Of a stretch of DNA of 64,000 nucleotides, positions 32,790-42,801 are shown one piece after another; the stretch's first letter is position 1; each line of letters starts with the position of its first letter. Position numbers and translations under genes: made by a program. The stretch comes from JAIPAN01 sp040403555 (lineage in GTDB: Bacteria; Bacteroidota; Bacteroidia; Sphingobacteriales; Sphingobacteriaceae): positions 124,001 through 188,000 of the forward strand of contig JBBAKN010000003.1 in NCBI GenBank assembly GCA_040403555.1, written 5' to 3'. Below the pieces are notes generated by a model. That model made no database searches, had not been told where the DNA came from, and worked only from the letters and a program-made list of their open reading frames with translations.

Positions 32790-35700
32790 ATGAAAAAAGT
32801 TTACTTCATGAAGCTTGGTCTTCTTGGCTTATTCCTGTTTGCTACCTTGTTAGCAACAGCACAAACCGGAAGTATCAGCGGTCGTGTTACGGATGAATCC
32901 AAAAAAACACTTCCCGGCGCTTCGGTATCTATTAAAGGTACTGGCACAAGCACCTCAACTGATGCTAATGGTAATTTTAAATTAAGTGGAGTTAACAAAG
33001 GTACTGTAACCCTTACAGTAAGCTTTGTTGGATATACCTCCTCTGAAAAAACAGTAAACGTTACAGGCGATGTTCGCGTAGAGTTTTCATTACAGCCTAG
33101 CGCTGAAAGCTTGAACGAAATTGTAGTGGTAGGTTACGGTACTCAAAAGAAATCTGATTTAACGGGTAGTATTACTACTGTTACTGCAAAAGATTTCGTA
33201 AGAGGACAAGTAACTACACCAGAGCAATTAATTGCTGGTAAAGTAGCTGGTGTTCAAATCACTTCAAACGGTGGTGCTCCGGGTTCTGGTAGCACTATTC
33301 GTATTCGTGGTGGTGCTTCATTAAACGCAAGTAACAACCCATTAATCGTTATTGATAACGTTCCGTTGTCAGAAAGTGGTGTTGCTGGTGCTGCAAATGC
33401 CTTGGCATTAATTAACCCGAACGATATCGAAAGCTTCAACATCTTAAAAGATGCTTCGGCTACAGCTATTTATGGTTCTAGAGCTTCTAACGGGGTAATT
33501 ATGATTACCACCAAAAAAGGAAGTGCTGGTAAACCAAGCTTCACGTTCAGCTCTCAATCTAGTGTTTCTGAAAACGTAAATACGGTAGATGTACTTTCTG
33601 CTCGTCAATTACGCGATGTGGTAAACACGTATGGTACTGCTGCTCAAAAAGCATTATTAGGTTCTGCTAATACCAATTGGCAAAATGAAATTTACAATAC
33701 CGCTTTAACTACTGATAATAATTTAGGTATTTCTGGATCGTTTAAAAACATTCCTTACCGTGTTTCTTATGGTTTCTTAAAGCAAAACGGAACCTTAAAA
33801 ACTGGTAAATTAGAGCGTAACTCTGTAGGTTTAAACTTAAGCCCTACGTTCTTTAACGATTTATTAAAAGTAAACTTAAACGTTAAAGGATCTATCAACA
33901 AAAGCAGATTTGCTGATCAAGGTGCTATTGGTTCTGCTATATTTTTCGATCCAACCAAACCAGTGTACACCACGCCAGCCAATTTTATTGGCGGATTTGG
34001 CGGATACTACGAATGGTTAGATGCAAGTAATGCTACTACTGGATTAGCTGCTTTAGCTCCTAAAAACCCATTGGCTTTATTAGATTTAAAACAAGATAAC
34101 GGTACCGCTAAACGCAGTATTGGTAACTTGGAGTTAGATTTAAAAATGCCTTTCTTAACCGATTTACGTGCACACGCAAACATTGGTTACGATATTTCTC
34201 AGGGTAGTGGTACAGTTATTATTCCGGAATATGCAGCTGTGAGCTACAAACGCTTTAGCGGTAAAGGTGGTGCAAACAACCAATACAAGCAAAGCCGTAC
34301 CGATATATTAATGGAATACTATTTAGCATACAGCAAAGAATTACCTTCTATTGATAGTAAAATTGATGTAGTAGGTGGTTTTGCATATCAAGATTTTAAA
34401 ACTAAGAACTACAACTTTACCGACAATACCTTCGATGGTACGGTAGTGAGTACGCCTAATTTTCCATACAACATTCCAGAAAATACCTTGGTATCTTTCT
34501 ACGGACGTGTAAATTATGCATTTAAAGGACGTTACTTATTAACTGCTTCGGTACGTAGAGATGGTTCTTCTCGTTTCGCACCAGAAAATCGGTATGCAAC
34601 CTTCCCATCTGCAGCTTTTGCATGGAAAATTGCTGACGAGGATTTCTTGAAAAACTCTAAAGTAATATCAGATCTAAAACTTCGTTTAGGATACGGTGTT
34701 ACCGGACAACAAGAAGGTATTGGTAACTACGATTACTTATCGTACTACAACCTAAGCTCTGGACAAAGCACGTACCAATTTGGTAGTACCTTCTACAACA
34801 TGTACTCTCCAGGTGGTTATTATGCTGCTCGTAAATGGGAGCAAACAGAAACCTACAATGCTGGTTTAGATTTCGGTTTATTTAAAAACCGCATTACCGG
34901 TAGTGTAGATATTTATAAGAAACAAACATCAGATTTGTTAAACTTAATTACTCAACCAGCTGGTGCTAACTTCTCTAACCAAGTGGTAGCCAACGTGGGT
35001 AATATGGAAAACAAAGGGGTAGAAATTAACTTAAACGGTCAAGTTATGCGCAATTCGAACTTTACTTGGGATTTAGGTGTAAATGCTACCGTAAACAAAA
35101 ACACCATTACCAAATTAACCATTACTCCAGACCCTAACTATCCTGGTAATAAATTTGGTGGTATTTCTGGTGGTGTAGGTAATACCATTATGATTAACTC
35201 GGTTGGTTTCAACAGAGGTGCATTCTACGTATTCCAACAAGTGTATAATGCTGCAGGCCAACCTATTGAAGGTTTATTTGTAGATAGAAATGGTGATGGT
35301 ACCATTAACGATAAAGATTTGTACCAATATAAAAGTGCAGATCCGAAAGCATTCTTGGGCTTAACCTCAAACTTTACCTATAAAAAATGGAATGCAGGCT
35401 TTATATTAAGAGCTAGTATTGGCAATTATATGTATAACAACGTATATAGTGCCCAAGGACGTTATACCTCTATATCTAGCTTAGCTACCTATTTAGGCAA
35501 TGCTTCTTCAAACTACCTAGATACCAAATTTAATGGAATTACTGGTGGCGTAAATCAATTACAAAGTGATTATTACGTACAAAATGCTTCCTTCTTAAAA
35601 ATGGATAACCTAAATATTGGTTACAATGTAGGTAAAGTGTTAGGCAACAAAGCTAGCTTACGTGTAAATGCAAGTGTTCAGAACGTATTTACGATTACTA

Positions 35701-35798
35701 AATACAAAGGCTTAGATCCAGAAATTGGTGGCGGTATCGACAACAATTTCTACCCAAGACCTCGTATTGTATCGTTAGGCTTGAACCTTGATTTTTAA
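32790..35798 (+). CDS. susC: SusC/RagA family TonB-linked outer-membrane transporter
   Basis: A 1002-aa TonB-dependent transporter. Signal peptide 1-25. A carboxypeptidase-regulatory-like domain follows (SISGRVTDESKKTLPGASV to ~95), then the SusC motif NEIVVVGYGTQKKSDLTGS, plug domain with IRIRGGASLNASNNPLIVID and SATAIYGSRASNGVIMITTKKG, and a ~750-residue beta-barrel ending in VSLGLNLDF with the terminal Phe. It imports oligosaccharides captured by SusD. The neighbouring GH13 and GH65 genes make starch or maltodextrin the likely substrate. Length is typical. Confidence 0.95.
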   Translation: MKKVYFMKLGLLGLFLFATLLATAQTGSISGRVTDESKKTLPGASVSIKGTGTSTSTDANGNFKLSGVNKGTVTLTVSFVGYTSSEKTVNVTGDVRVEFSLQPSAESLNEIVVVGYGTQKKSDLTGSITTVTAKDFVRGQVTTPEQLIAGKVAGVQITSNGGAPGSGSTIRIRGGASLNASNNPLIVIDNVPLSESGVAGAANALALINPNDIESFNILKDASATAIYGSRASNGVIMITTKKGSAGKPSFTFSSQSSVSENVNTVDVLSARQLRDVVNTYGTAAQKALLGSANTNWQNEIYNTALTTDNNLGISGSFKNIPYRVSYGFLKQNGTLKTGKLERNSVGLNLSPTFFNDLLKVNLNVKGSINKSRFADQGAIGSAIFFDPTKPVYTTPANFIGGFGGYYEWLDASNATTGLAALAPKNPLALLDLKQDNGTAKRSIGNLELDLKMPFLTDLRAHANIGYDISQGSGTVIIPEYAAVSYKRFSGKGGANNQYKQSRTDILMEYYLAYSKELPSIDSKIDVVGGFAYQDFKTKNYNFTDNTFDGTVVSTPNFPYNIPENTLVSFYGRVNYAFKGRYLLTASVRRDGSSRFAPENRYATFPSAAFAWKIADEDFLKNSKVISDLKLRLGYGVTGQQEGIGNYDYLSYYNLSSGQSTYQFGSTFYNMYSPGGYYAARKWEQTETYNAGLDFGLFKNRITGSVDIYKKQTSDLLNLITQPAGANFSNQVVANVGNMENKGVEINLNGQVMRNSNFTWDLGVNATVNKNTITKLTITPDPNYPGNKFGGISGGVGNTIMINSVGFNRGAFYVFQQVYNAAGQPIEGLFVDRNGDGTINDKDLYQYKSADPKAFLGLTSNFTYKKWNAGFILRASIGNYMYNNVYSAQGRYTSISSLATYLGNASSNYLDTKFNGITGGVNQLQSDYYVQNASFLKMDNLNIGYNVGKVLGNKASLRVNASVQNVFTITKYKGLDPEIGGGIDNNFYPRPRIVSLGLNLDF

Positions 35799-35825
35799 TT
35801 AGCATAGAATTAAAAAATATTAGAT

Positions 35826-37406
35826 ATGAAAAAGAATTATTTCAAATTAGCATTAGTAAGCATAGGCCTAAGCATTGGCTTAACCGCTTGTACTAATAAA
35901 TTAGACTTGTTGCCCACTAACGATATTACGGCGGCACAAGTATACAGCACTGCTGCTGGTTACAAAACAGCCTTTGCTAAAGTTTATGGCGCCTTTGCTA
36001 CCACGGGTAACCAAGGTGCTGGTAGTGGCGATATTCAAGGTGTAGATGCAGGTTTCTCTGATTTCTTGCGTTTGTACTGGGAGTTCCAAGAATTACCTAC
36101 CGATGAGGTAGTAATTGGTTGGGGTGATGCTGGTTTACCAGATTTTCACAACATGAACTGGTCTTCCAATAACCCTTTCATTAAAGGTTTATACTACCGT
36201 TCATTCTATCAAATTACGGTAGCCAACGATTTTATTCGTCAATCTAGCGACGCTAAATTAGCCGAAAGAGGCATTAGCGGAGCCGATGCGGATAACATTC
36301 GTAAATACAGAGCAGAAGCCCGTTTCTTAAGAGCTTTCCAATATTGGGCGCTATTAGATTTATTTGGTCGCCCTGCTTTTGTAACCGATGCCGATGCCTT
36401 GGGTGCTGCTTTACCGCAACAAGCCACCAAAGCAGATTTGTTTAATTATGTAGAGTCTGAGTTATTGGCTGTTGAAGCCCTATTACCTGCTCCAAAAACC
36501 AACGAATACGGCAGAGCAGATAAAGCCGCAGCGTGGGCTTTGTTGGCTAGATTGTACTTAAATGCAAATGTATATACCGGCACGTCTAAATATACCGAAG
36601 CCATTACCTATTCTAACAAAGTAATTACGCTAGGTGGATACACACTATTGGCCGATTACCGCAAAATTATGCGTGCAGATAATCACATTGGTAATACCGA
36701 AGCTATCCTTACCATTAATTACGATGGTTTAAAAACCCAAAACTGGGGTGGTACTACCTTCTTAACCCATGCGGCCATTGGTGGCAGCATGCCAGCAGCA
36801 TCGTTTGGTGTTGGTGGTGGTTGGGGCGGTATGCGTGCAACCAAAAACTTGCCGAACTTGTTCCCTGATGTTACTGGAACCTTAGATCAACGTTCTCAGT
36901 TCTTTACTGCAGGTCAATCTTTAGAAATTAATGAGATTGGTACATTTACTGATGGCTATGCCATAACTAAATTCAAGAACATTAAAGCAGATGGTACTGC
37001 CGGTTCGCACGTAGATTTTACCGACATCGATTTTCCACTATTCCGTTTAGGCGAACAATACTTAATTTACGCCGAAGCCGCATTGCGTGGTGGATCTGGT
37101 GGTAGCTTAACCACAGCTGTTACGTACATCAATATGTTACGTACACGTGCAGCAGCGGCAGCAATTGTTCAGGCTGATTTAACCTTACCGTTTATCTTAG
37201 ATGAGCGTGGTCGTGAATTGTATTGGGAAGGTCACCGCAGAACGGATTTAATTCGTTTTGGTAAATATACCGATGCTACGTACTTATGGCCATGGAAAGG
37301 TGGTATTAAAGCTGGTAAAGCGGTAGAAAGCTGGAGAAATGTATTCCCTATTCCGTCTGACGATTTGGTAGCTAACCCGAACTTAACCCAAAACCCTAAC
37401 TATTAA
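35826..37406 (+). CDS. susD: SusD/RagB family starch-binding outer-membrane lipoprotein
   Basis: A 526-aa lipoprotein with lipobox GLTAC (Cys22), followed by TNKLDLLPTNDITAAQVYST, the usual SusD start. TPR-like helices include KYRAEARFLRAFQYWALLDLFG. The C-terminal RagB/SusD part contains LDERGRELYWEGHRRTDLIRFGKY. It forms the glycan-binding lid on SusC at the cell surface. It follows susC by 27 nt. Confidence 0.95.
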   Translation: MKKNYFKLALVSIGLSIGLTACTNKLDLLPTNDITAAQVYSTAAGYKTAFAKVYGAFATTGNQGAGSGDIQGVDAGFSDFLRLYWEFQELPTDEVVIGWGDAGLPDFHNMNWSSNNPFIKGLYYRSFYQITVANDFIRQSSDAKLAERGISGADADNIRKYRAEARFLRAFQYWALLDLFGRPAFVTDADALGAALPQQATKADLFNYVESELLAVEALLPAPKTNEYGRADKAAAWALLARLYLNANVYTGTSKYTEAITYSNKVITLGGYTLLADYRKIMRADNHIGNTEAILTINYDGLKTQNWGGTTFLTHAAIGGSMPAASFGVGGGWGGMRATKNLPNLFPDVTGTLDQRSQFFTAGQSLEINEIGTFTDGYAITKFKNIKADGTAGSHVDFTDIDFPLFRLGEQYLIYAEAALRGGSGGSLTTAVTYINMLRTRAAAAAIVQADLTLPFILDERGRELYWEGHRRTDLIRFGKYTDATYLWPWKGGIKAGKAVESWRNVFPIPSDDLVANPNLTQNPNY

Positions 37407-37418
37407 TTGTAAAACACC

Positions 37419-37436
37419 GGAGGGCTTAAATCCTCC
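37419..37436 (+). other. Small hairpin between susD and susE
   Basis: GGAGGG and TCCTCC form a 6-bp stem (one G-U) with a 6-nt loop and no T-run. It may mark an mRNA processing or stability site. Confidence 0.35.
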
Positions 37437-37453
37437 AGTTAAACAACGTTTAT

Positions 37454-38584
37454 ATGAAAACAATAGTCAATAAATTACTCGTACTTACTTTCTTTAGCGT
37501 AGCGCTATGGGGATGTAAGAAAGATGAGACCTTAACCTCAATAGCCAATGCTACGGCTCCTGTGTTAAGCTCATCAGCTACCACATTGGTTTTAACAGAG
37601 GCAACAAAAGCCAGTACTGCTGTTACCTTTACGTGGACTGCGGCCGACTACGGATTTAAATCTGCCGTTAACTATACCCTACAAATTGCCAAAGCGGGCA
37701 CCAACTTTGCTACTCCTAAAGATGTAGCCATTGATGCCGGTAAATTAACACTTGGTTATACCGTTGGAGATATTAACACCTTGTTAAATATTGCCGGTTA
37801 CCAGTACGCAGTTTCTAGCAACGTAGAATTTAGAGTGAAAGCAGTGGTAAACACGGCTATCGCTCCTGTTTATTCTAATGTAAAAACCGTAGCCATTACA
37901 CCGTATGAAATCATCATTGTGTATCCTACATGGTATGTGGCCGGTACGCACCAAGCAGATCCAATTGTTGGTGGTGTGAAAGTAAAAGGATTTTATTCTA
38001 ATCCTGGCGCAACTGCCGATTATGGTTGGAATCCTGCTACAGGGCAACAACTCATGAGCCTTTTTGATAATAAAGTATTCAAAGGTTTTGTGTATTTCCC
38101 AGATGCGGATAACGAATTTAAATTCGTACCGGTACCATCTTGGTCAGGTGATCAGGGTGGCACAAACACCGGTGTAGGTGCTGGTGGTGTAAACACTGGT
38201 ACTGTTGGCGGTGGCAATAACGCCCATATTTTGGGAGCTGGTTATTATCTAGTAGAGTTAGATAAAAATACCGACACTTACAAAGCTAGCCCGAAAAATT
38301 GGGGAGTTATTGGTGATGCTACGCCAACTGGATGGAACGGTGACACCGACTTGGTTTACAACCCGGTAACAGGAACCCTAGAGCTTACTCTAGCCCTTAC
38401 AGCAGGTGGGTTAAAATTCAGACCAAATGATAGTTGGGGAGAAGATGTTGGAGATGGTAATGCCGATGGTGTATTAGATCGCTTAAGCAACAACAACATT
38501 TCTATTACCGTAGCAGGAAACTATAAAATTGTAGTTGACTTTAGAAATTACGGTAAACAAAAGTATAGCTTAACTAAACTGTAA
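37454..38584 (+). CDS. susE: SusE-like alpha-glucan-binding outer-membrane lipoprotein
   Basis: A 376-aa lipoprotein (Cys21 in ALWGC, followed by Lys-Lys-Asp-Glu, an acidic stretch fitting surface export). The N-terminal ~25-155 is a SusE-type Ig-like domain (APVLSSSATTLVLTE, FTWTAADYGFKSAVNYTLQI). Two beta-sandwich modules follow, each with a WYVAG or WGVIGDATPTGWNGDTD start, typical of starch-binding domains in SusE/SusF. It binds alpha-glucan at the surface without cutting it. Last gene of the rightward sus operon; a strong terminator follows. Confidence 0.85.
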   Translation: MKTIVNKLLVLTFFSVALWGCKKDETLTSIANATAPVLSSSATTLVLTEATKASTAVTFTWTAADYGFKSAVNYTLQIAKAGTNFATPKDVAIDAGKLTLGYTVGDINTLLNIAGYQYAVSSNVEFRVKAVVNTAIAPVYSNVKTVAITPYEIIIVYPTWYVAGTHQADPIVGGVKVKGFYSNPGATADYGWNPATGQQLMSLFDNKVFKGFVYFPDADNEFKFVPVPSWSGDQGGTNTGVGAGGVNTGTVGGGNNAHILGAGYYLVELDKNTDTYKASPKNWGVIGDATPTGWNGDTDLVYNPVTGTLELTLALTAGGLKFRPNDSWGEDVGDGNADGVLDRLSNNNISITVAGNYKIVVDFRNYGKQKYSLTKL

Positions 38585-38600
38585 GACTACGCATTTATGT

Positions 38601-38635
38601 AAAAAACCGCCCCGAGAAATTGGGGCGGTTTTTTT
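38601..38635 (+). terminator. Terminator of the susCDE operon
   Basis: AAAAAACCGCCCC (38601-38613) pairs perfectly with GGGGCGGTTTTTT, followed by T. Confidence 0.93.
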
Positions 38636-38728
38636 GTGCCCTAAGTATATCCAAACATACTGTTCAGCTGTATATGGTTTGCAAAATGTAATGCTAAAAA
38701 ACAAATACCATCTTCATAGTAATACTGT

Positions 38729-38784
38729 TTGTCATGCTAAGCCTATCGAAGCAGCTAATAACCTTCAACAAGCTTAGGGTGAAA
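38729..38784. repeat. REP-like palindromic element, degenerate copy
   Basis: Begins TGTCATGCTAAGCCTATCG and ends CTTCAACAAGCTTAGGGTGA. The two halves are imperfect inverted repeats able to form a long hairpin. Same structure as the element at 38821-38875, with more mismatches. Confidence 0.65.
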
Positions 38785-38820
38785 GTAGAAGGCACTATAT
38801 TACACTTAAAAAAGCAGGAA

Positions 38821-38875
38821 TGTCATGCTGAGCCTATCGAAGCAGGTAATAACCTTCGACAAGCTCAGGGTGACA
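38821..38875. repeat. REP-like palindromic element, well-preserved copy
   Basis: TGTCATGCTGAGCCTATCG at one end and the near-complement of it, CGACAAGCTCAGGGTGACA, at the other. Elements with this TGTCA-CTGAGC-GTCGAAG pattern are scattered between genes in many Bacteroidota genomes. Confidence 0.75.
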
Positions 38876-39021
38876 AAAGGCAAGCAATAAAAAGCCAAGC
38901 CTGGCAGAACGGCGGGCCAGCGTAAAGGCCTGAGCGCAGAAGCATCGATCTGCCTTGATTTTTTCAACCCTTTTTGATCAAGCAAAAAGGTAAAACAAAC
39001 ACATTAAAAATACTTTTAAAC

Positions 39022-39055
39022 AAAAAAGCCTTTCCCCGAATAGAGGAAAGGCTTT
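39022..39055 (-). terminator. Terminator of the leftward maltodextrin operon
   Basis: AAAGCCTTTCC (39025-39035) pairs with GGAAAGGCTTT (39045-39055). On the minus strand the stem is followed by six T. Confidence 0.88.
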
Positions 39056-39073
39056 AATGAATACTAAAGGGGT

Positions 39074-41695
39074 TTAGTTATAATTCACCGTAGTGTAAAT
39101 GTGGTATTCACCTGGGGCAAGCACTTTGGCATAATTACCCGATATGGTTTCTGTTTGCCCTGGGTTCATGAAATCGTACCAAGTGCCGTTGGCGGGAAAA
39201 GAAAAGTTTGCCGTTTGGGGCGTTACATTAAAATTACCCACAACCACCACATTGGCCCCACCGCTGCCAAATAGGCGGAGGTATTTGATACCATCAGCTG
39301 CACTGAAATTAGAATTGAAGTTTCCGGTTTGGAATACGGATTGTGCGATACGGACTTTAATGATTTTTGCCAGGGCATCGTAAAGGGCTTTTCTTGGTGC
39401 CTCGTTATAATAATTCCACAGTACGGGTTTTTCTCCCAATCGGCCGTTTTGGTCTATACTTATATCGTAGCCCAATTCGCCAAATTGCCAAATCATTTTA
39501 GGACCTGGAGCGCAGAGCATAAAGGCCATGGTCATTTCTTGGCGGGCTAAGGATGTGCTTAAATCATTTTTTATGTTATAGGTACCTGTTTGGTTGCCAA
39601 AGTTTAGGTTTTTATACATGGCTCGTTCTTCATCGTGGCTTTCCATGTAGCCTACTAATTTATCTTGTAGGGTGGTGTTGAAACCGCTGTGTTGATCGTA
39701 TAAGATTCGGCCAAAATTAGAATTGGCTAAATAACCCATGCTTGCTTCTTTAAAAGGCCCGGTTACATTGTTCCAAAGCATCATGCCATCGGTGGCTAGT
39801 TCTTTTTCTTCGTTATCTGCTGCAAAATGCTCTAAGATGACGTATAAGCTCGGATCTAAGGATTTTATATAGGCATTATAGTCTTTCCAAATGGATATCC
39901 TAGAGGCGTCGTATTGGCCCCATGCGTTTACATCATTGGTATAGTTTTGGGTAAAGCCTTTTGATAAATCGAAACGGAAGCCATCTACTTTATATTCTTC
40001 TTTCCAAAACTTCATCACGTTTTTCGAAAAATACTTGGTATCGGCACTACCGTGATTAAAATCGTAGCCAACGCCGTAGGGGTGCTTATCGGTAGGGTTA
40101 AACCAGGGGTTGTTTGCTGCGGGGCGTTTATTGGCCGAATCCCAATAGAGTTGTACCATTGGCGATTGGCCAAAGGAATGGTTGAGCACCATATCTAAAA
40201 TTACGGCGATGCCTTTTTTGTGGCATTCGTCTATAAAGTTTTGGAGGGCTTGTTTGGTACCGTAATATTTATCGGGTGCGAAATAGAAGGATACGTTGTA
40301 GCCCCAGCTAGAATTGCCCTCAAACTCGTTTACGGGCATTAGTTCTATGGCATTAATGCCTAGGTTTTTTAGGTAGGTTAGTTTGGCTACGGCGGCGGCG
40401 TAACTGTGTTCGCTTACAAAATCGCGGATATGCATTTCGTAAATCACCAAATCGGTTTTTGCTGGCCGACTGAAATTGCTGATTTGCCAAGAATATGCGC
40501 TTGGACTAGGTATAAAGGTAGAAACCAAACCCGTTGTTTTACCGGCTGGATAGGCTTTTAAATTCGGATAGACCGATGTGGTTACATAGCCATCATTAGA
40601 AGGATCCAAAATTTTCTCGGTATAGGGATCTGGAATGCGCAAATTGCCATCTACAAAATACTGGAAGCCGTATTCGGTTTGTGGGCTTAAATTATCTATT
40701 TGTATCCACCAACGGGTGCCATCGGGGGTACGTTTAAGGGCATAGCTATTGCTGAATGCCCAGGTATTAAAATCGCCAATTAAATACACGGAGCTTTTTC
40801 CGGGGGCCAATAGGTTAAATATAGCCGAGGTACCGTTATTGATGATGTTGACACCATCTTTTGTAGCTGCGGCAGGTAAGGCTTCTATAGTTGGCGTGCC
40901 ATTGATAATAAACTCAAAGGTTCGCTCAACGGTTACCCCATTTTCTACTGCACTTATTTTAACTTGTTGTATGCCATTGGCAGTGATAGTAGCTGTACCC
41001 GTTATGCTCGTAGCTGCGGTGGCTGTAGCAAAAGATACTCCATTTAAACTAAGCGTTAGGTTTGCCGTGCGGCTAGAAAGTGCTTTCACTTGCAAAGTCC
41101 CGCCTACAGTTAATACGCCTAAAACTGCTTTAGGAACAAACATCGGTTCAAATTCGGGTGAAGCAAATTTCACCTGTAAAGGAGTCGATTCGTAAATAGG
41201 AGTAAAAATATCGCTTCCATCAGAATTTCTACCTACAATGGCGCCATCAGCACTTCTAAACAATACGGCAATTTGTAAGATTTTTTCGCCGGCTGCTACA
41301 CCAAAAAAGCTTCGGGGTGTTAGGGTAAATTGGTACTTACCTCCTCCTATTGCATTCATTTTTACGGAAGCATCGGCTGTGGTAAATGAACTTACTTTTA
41401 CGTATTTCCAATTGGTTGGGCCTGTACTTTGGTCGGTAATTACGCCAATGTGCATGTATACATCGCCTGCAAAACCAGTTAATGCTGCATTGCCTTTGCT
41501 GGCATCGAAGGTTAAGGTTACCGGAGCATTATCTGCCGGAAAAGCGGGGCTTACGGTAAGTAAACCTACATCAGTAGTGATTACTGGAGGTACGGGTGTT
41601 GTAACGTCGCCACTACCTGATGGGCCTTTTTTACAAGCTGCAGTAGTAAGCAATAGACCAATAAAAAAGGTATAGGCAAGTAGATTTACTTTCAT
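39074..41695 (-). CDS. GH13 alpha-amylase-family lipoprotein, multidomain (SusG-like role)
   Basis: An 873-aa lipoprotein (Cys21 in TTAACKKG). Ig/E-set-like modules cover ~25-270. A CBM48-like segment (SSVYLIGDFNTWAFSN) lies at ~290-370. The GH13 barrel follows from ~420: VIYEMHIRDFVSEH, VILDMVLNHSFGQSP (region I), VDGFRFDLSKGF (nucleophile Asp), YVILEHFAADNEE (acid/base Glu), MESHDEERAMY (third Asp). The C-terminal beta domain ends ~873. All catalytic residues are present. It likely hydrolyses alpha-1,4-glucan at the cell surface. Last gene of the eight-gene operon, 5 nt after the S33 gene. Confidence 0.9.
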   Translation of the reverse strand: MKVNLLAYTFFIGLLLTTAACKKGPSGSGDVTTPVPPVITTDVGLLTVSPAFPADNAPVTLTFDASKGNAALTGFAGDVYMHIGVITDQSTGPTNWKYVKVSSFTTADASVKMNAIGGGKYQFTLTPRSFFGVAAGEKILQIAVLFRSADGAIVGRNSDGSDIFTPIYESTPLQVKFASPEFEPMFVPKAVLGVLTVGGTLQVKALSSRTANLTLSLNGVSFATATAATSITGTATITANGIQQVKISAVENGVTVERTFEFIINGTPTIEALPAAATKDGVNIINNGTSAIFNLLAPGKSSVYLIGDFNTWAFSNSYALKRTPDGTRWWIQIDNLSPQTEYGFQYFVDGNLRIPDPYTEKILDPSNDGYVTTSVYPNLKAYPAGKTTGLVSTFIPSPSAYSWQISNFSRPAKTDLVIYEMHIRDFVSEHSYAAAVAKLTYLKNLGINAIELMPVNEFEGNSSWGYNVSFYFAPDKYYGTKQALQNFIDECHKKGIAVILDMVLNHSFGQSPMVQLYWDSANKRPAANNPWFNPTDKHPYGVGYDFNHGSADTKYFSKNVMKFWKEEYKVDGFRFDLSKGFTQNYTNDVNAWGQYDASRISIWKDYNAYIKSLDPSLYVILEHFAADNEEKELATDGMMLWNNVTGPFKEASMGYLANSNFGRILYDQHSGFNTTLQDKLVGYMESHDEERAMYKNLNFGNQTGTYNIKNDLSTSLARQEMTMAFMLCAPGPKMIWQFGELGYDISIDQNGRLGEKPVLWNYYNEAPRKALYDALAKIIKVRIAQSVFQTGNFNSNFSAADGIKYLRLFGSGGANVVVVGNFNVTPQTANFSFPANGTWYDFMNPGQTETISGNYAKVLAPGEYHIYTTVNYN

Positions 41696-41700
41696 TGTAC

Positions 41701-42732
41701 TTATTTCTTATTAAAATTTCCTCCGTCAACTTGTTTAATAAAGTTGATTACGCCGTTCATATACACTTGCTGATCGTCCCACATGGCTAGATGGCTACCG
41801 TTAGGGCAATCTAAATACGCTCCATTTTGCACCAATTTACTTTGTTTTTCCATCGCTTTAGGGTCCATGGTATCGTGTTTTGCACCAATCATTAAGGTAG
41901 GCACGGTAATTTCGGGCAATCTGTTGGTAATGTCCCAATTGGCTAGTAGGCCGCTAATACCAAATTCGCTAGGGCCTTGCATGCGCACATAAATGTCGCC
42001 ATTGGCGTGTTTAAAGGAACGGTTAAGTGCATCTGGCCATTCGGCTAAACGGCAAATGTGTTTTTTGTAAAAGTTCGGAATTAGCAATTCCATATAGCGT
42101 GGGTTGGCAAAATCTTTTTTGGCTTCAATTGCTTTTAACTCTGCTAGTACTTCGGGTTTCATTTGTTTACCCAAAACCTCCTCGGCGTATTTTCCGTACT
42201 CGGGTGCACTAGAAACCATGTTAGAAATAATTAATCCTTTTAAATTTTGTTGATATTTTAGAGCATATTCCATGGCTAAAATACCGCCCCATGAATTGCC
42301 TAGTACGTAAAAGTTATCTTTGGTTAAGTTTAGGGCCACACGCACTTGCTCTACTTCGTCTACAAAACGAGGGATGGTCCATAATACGCTATCTTTTGGC
42401 TGGTCGCTATAATATGATCCTAATTGATCGTATTCAATCAACTCAAATCCTTGTTGAGGGAAAAAACTTTCAAAACACTCCATGTATTCGTGAGTCATAG
42501 CGGGGCCACCATGTAATAATAACACCTTAATTCGGGGATTATTGCCAATACGCTTGGTCCATACTTTGAACTTTCCGGCGGGAGTATTAATTTCTACCAT
42601 TTTTACGCCTGCACTTTGCACACCACTATCTATGGGTGCAAAATAACTTTGTAGTGTAGGGCTAGTAGAATTGGCGCATGCTGAGATGAATACGCTTAGT
42701 AAGATACTGATGTAAAGAATTCCTTTTTTCAT
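41701..42732 (-). CDS. S33-type alpha/beta hydrolase lipoprotein (proline iminopeptidase-like)
   Basis: A 343-aa lipoprotein (Cys19 in FISAC). The alpha/beta-hydrolase core has the oxyanion motif LLLHGGPAMTHEYM, nucleophile elbow VLGNSWGGILAMEY (Ser), acid MIGAKHDTMDP and His in CPNGSHLAMWDD, so the triad is complete. The HGGP motif and EYDQLGSYYSDQP resemble proline iminopeptidases and related esterases. A peptidase inside a maltodextrin operon is unusual; it could instead be an esterase acting on acylated sugars (inference). It lies 69 nt after the MFS gene and 5 nt before the GH13 lipoprotein gene. Confidence 0.85.
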   Translation of the reverse strand: MKKGILYISILLSVFISACANSTSPTLQSYFAPIDSGVQSAGVKMVEINTPAGKFKVWTKRIGNNPRIKVLLLHGGPAMTHEYMECFESFFPQQGFELIEYDQLGSYYSDQPKDSVLWTIPRFVDEVEQVRVALNLTKDNFYVLGNSWGGILAMEYALKYQQNLKGLIISNMVSSAPEYGKYAEEVLGKQMKPEVLAELKAIEAKKDFANPRYMELLIPNFYKKHICRLAEWPDALNRSFKHANGDIYVRMQGPSEFGISGLLANWDITNRLPEITVPTLMIGAKHDTMDPKAMEKQSKLVQNGAYLDCPNGSHLAMWDDQQVYMNGVINFIKQVDGGNFNKK

Positions 42733-42801
42733 TGTGTTAATTTTTAAATTAATGTGTTAGGTTTTTTTGATGGTTTAGCATACAATTAGTAACTATAATT
42801 A

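Larger units (their letters stand above)
38636..39021. other. Non-coding gap with repeat elements between convergent sugar operons
   Basis: About 385 nt with no credible gene. It holds two REP-like palindromic elements (38729-38784 and 38821-38875). A further inverted repeat, CCTTTTTG and CAAAAAGG, lies near 38969-38990. A 63-codon frame through it is an artefact of the repeats. Confidence 0.6.

Noticed and set aside
38734..38925. 63-codon ORF in the sus/maltose gap
   Set aside because: It runs through both REP-like palindromes and has no recognisable protein features; it is an artefact of the repeats.
40749..41195. 148-codon ORF antisense to the GH13 lipoprotein
   Set aside because: Hydrophobic Val/Ala/Pro-rich shadow of a Thr/Ala-rich coding region; no start context.
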